Positions 63,074 through 64,000 of a DNA stretch of 64,000 nucleotides are shown here, in pieces (position 1 is the stretch's first letter; the number at the start of each line of letters is the position of its first letter). The position numbers were made by a program, and so were the translations under genes. This DNA comes from JBMNIZ01 sp050951405 (GTDB taxonomy: Bacteria; Bacillota; DULZ01), in NCBI GenBank assembly GCA_050951405.1, contig JBMNIZ010000013.1:1-64000 (forward strand), given 5' to 3'. The notes under the pieces were generated by a model. That model was not told where the DNA came from and did no database searches. It saw nothing but the letters and a program-made list of their open reading frames with translations.

Positions 63074-64000
63074 GTGAATTCAGAAAAAAAGACGCTGGAA
63101 ATGTACGGCGGCCTTTGGGGCGGAATAATACCTCTTCTCATTTTGATTATTGTCTTAATCTGGCTATCCGTGGCCGGTAAAGGAAGTCCCATAGGCTTCT
63201 GGGCCGGCGGCTGGCTGGCCATTGCGGTGGGTCTCTTCTTTGCCAAAAACAAAAGGGACTATTGCGATTGCGTCATGAGAGGGCTGGGCGACAGAAACGG
63301 CATCGTCATCGTTACCGCCTGGCTCTTTGCCGGTGTTTTCGGTAAGTTGATGGTGGCGGGCGGTCTCGTGGAAGGACTTTTATGGTTCGGTTTAGAGACA
63401 GGTGCCACCGGCGCACTCTTCACTGTTTTAGCATTCATCGCTGCTATGCTGTTTTCCGTGGGTACCGGAACCAGTACCGGCACGGTTCTTTCACTGATCC
63501 CGGTCTTATACCCGGCAGGAGTCTTTTTAGGGGCCAATCCGGTGATGTTGGCCGCAGGAATCTTATCCGGGGCAGCTTTCGGTGACAACCTGGCTCCCGT
63601 ATCCGATACCACCATCGTCTCCGCCTTTACGCAAGAAGCCACCATGAAGGATGTGGTCAGGAGCCGGGCCCCACTGGCTCTATCTGCTGCTGCCATCAGC
63701 GCCGTGGTCCTTCTCATCACTGGCGGGGGAGGACAAATTGCGGATCTTCCGTCCATTGAAGCCAGCATGTTTCCCGCCGGCTTGCTGATGCTCATCAGTT
63801 TTGCCGTGGTTGTGGGGTCAGCGCTGGCAGGCAGGCATATTATTGAATCTTTGATTTACGGCAATGTTTCCGCCGTTATTTTGGGCATGATTAACGGAAA
63901 GATCGCTTGGTCCGATGTGCTTCGTTTGCCGGCGGAAAGAGGCGCGACCAGCGGGCTTATTCAAGACGGTATTTCCGGCGTGACCGGGGCCATCATCTTC
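63074..64000 (+). CDS. NhaC-family Na+/H+ antiporter (runs off the window)
   Basis: 309 codons, open to the window end. GTG at 63074 behind AAGGTG. Repeated hydrophobic helices and the motifs SVGTGTSTGTVLSLIPV and GAAFGDNLAPVSDTTIVSA identify the NhaC family, which includes Na+/H+ antiporters and Na+-coupled organic-acid or amino-acid exchangers. It follows the PLP enzyme by 110 bases and is probably in its operon, suggesting transport of a substrate or product of that enzyme. Confidence 0.9.
   Translation, partial: MNSEKKTLEMYGGLWGGIIPLLILIIVLIWLSVAGKGSPIGFWAGGWLAIAVGLFFAKNKRDYCDCVMRGLGDRNGIVIVTAWLFAGVFGKLMVAGGLVEGLLWFGLETGATGALFTVLAFIAAMLFSVGTGTSTGTVLSLIPVLYPAGVFLGANPVMLAAGILSGAAFGDNLAPVSDTTIVSAFTQEATMKDVVRSRAPLALSAAAISAVVLLITGGGGQIADLPSIEASMFPAGLLMLISFAVVVGSALAGRHIIESLIYGNVSAVILGMINGKIAWSDVLRLPAERGATSGLIQDGISGVTGAIIF

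Overview
The window comes from an anaerobic, endospore-forming Firmicute (Clostridia; a Peptococcaceae or Desulfotomaculales-type organism is my inference). Spore genes are Spo0E, a SpoIIIAC/AD-like peptide, SleB/YpeB, YabG, a SipL-like protein, Veg and two YabE-like proteins. Anaerobic carbon metabolism is shown by a CO dehydrogenase operon, ferredoxin-type proteins and an FchA-type cyclohydrolase. Most genes are on the minus strand. TTG and GTG starts behind strong Shine-Dalgarno sequences are common.

Layout. 1-0.4 kb: edge of an IS30-family insertion sequence. 0.4-12.5 kb (minus): yvcK, rapZ, a HAD phosphatase, an isochorismatase-like hydrolase, uvrC, uvrA, deoC, a GNAT acetyltransferase, uvrB and a SpoIIIAC-like peptide. 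12.5-18.5 kb (minus): a flavodoxin-fold reductase, a MinJ-like PDZ protein, ctpB, an EnvC-like M23 protein, ftsX, ftsE. 18.7-18.8 kb: a tight cluster of DnaA boxes. 18.9-26.2 kb (minus): split transketolase, a YitT protein, ferredoxin, a phasin-like protein, prfB with its programmed frameshift, secA. 26.3-29.2 kb (minus): DUF5317 protein, membrane HD-GYP protein, a micro-ORF inside a long inverted repeat, and a conserved unknown. 29.4-30.6 kb: FchA-like and V4R-domain genes. 30.8-34.7 kb (minus): cooS-cooF-FNOR, with a perfect CRP-type operator upstream and a frameshift in cooF. 34.9-38.1 kb: amidase, DUF2922/DUF1659 pair, lgt, Spo0E, YbaB. 38.1-43.3 kb: chemoreceptor, trypsin-like protease, ypeB-sleB. 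43.4-54 kb: small unknowns, SipL-like, veg, yabG, glycosyltransferase, second sleB, ykuK, ksgA, two yabE paralogues. 54-57.5 kb: MacAB-like export operon. 57.7-64 kb: small ORF, F420-ligase-like protein, dihaem cytochrome c, DegV, D-cysteine desulfhydrase-like enzyme and the start of an NhaC-family antiporter.

The left third keeps the gene neighbourhood known from Bacillus (secA-prfB-ftsEX-ctpB-minJ-uvrBA-rapZ-yvcK). The yabE-ksgA-yabG-veg block is the sporulation and rRNA-modification neighbourhood. Accessory metabolism (CODH operon, F420-ligase-like gene, cytochrome, D-cysteine/NhaC pair) is inserted between these blocks. The most notable signals are the DnaA-box cluster upstream of ftsEX, the CRP-type operator and broken cooF in the CODH operon, the hairpin leader of secA, and the inverted-repeat-bounded leader upstream of the HD-GYP gene. 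No rRNA, tRNA or CRISPR array was seen.
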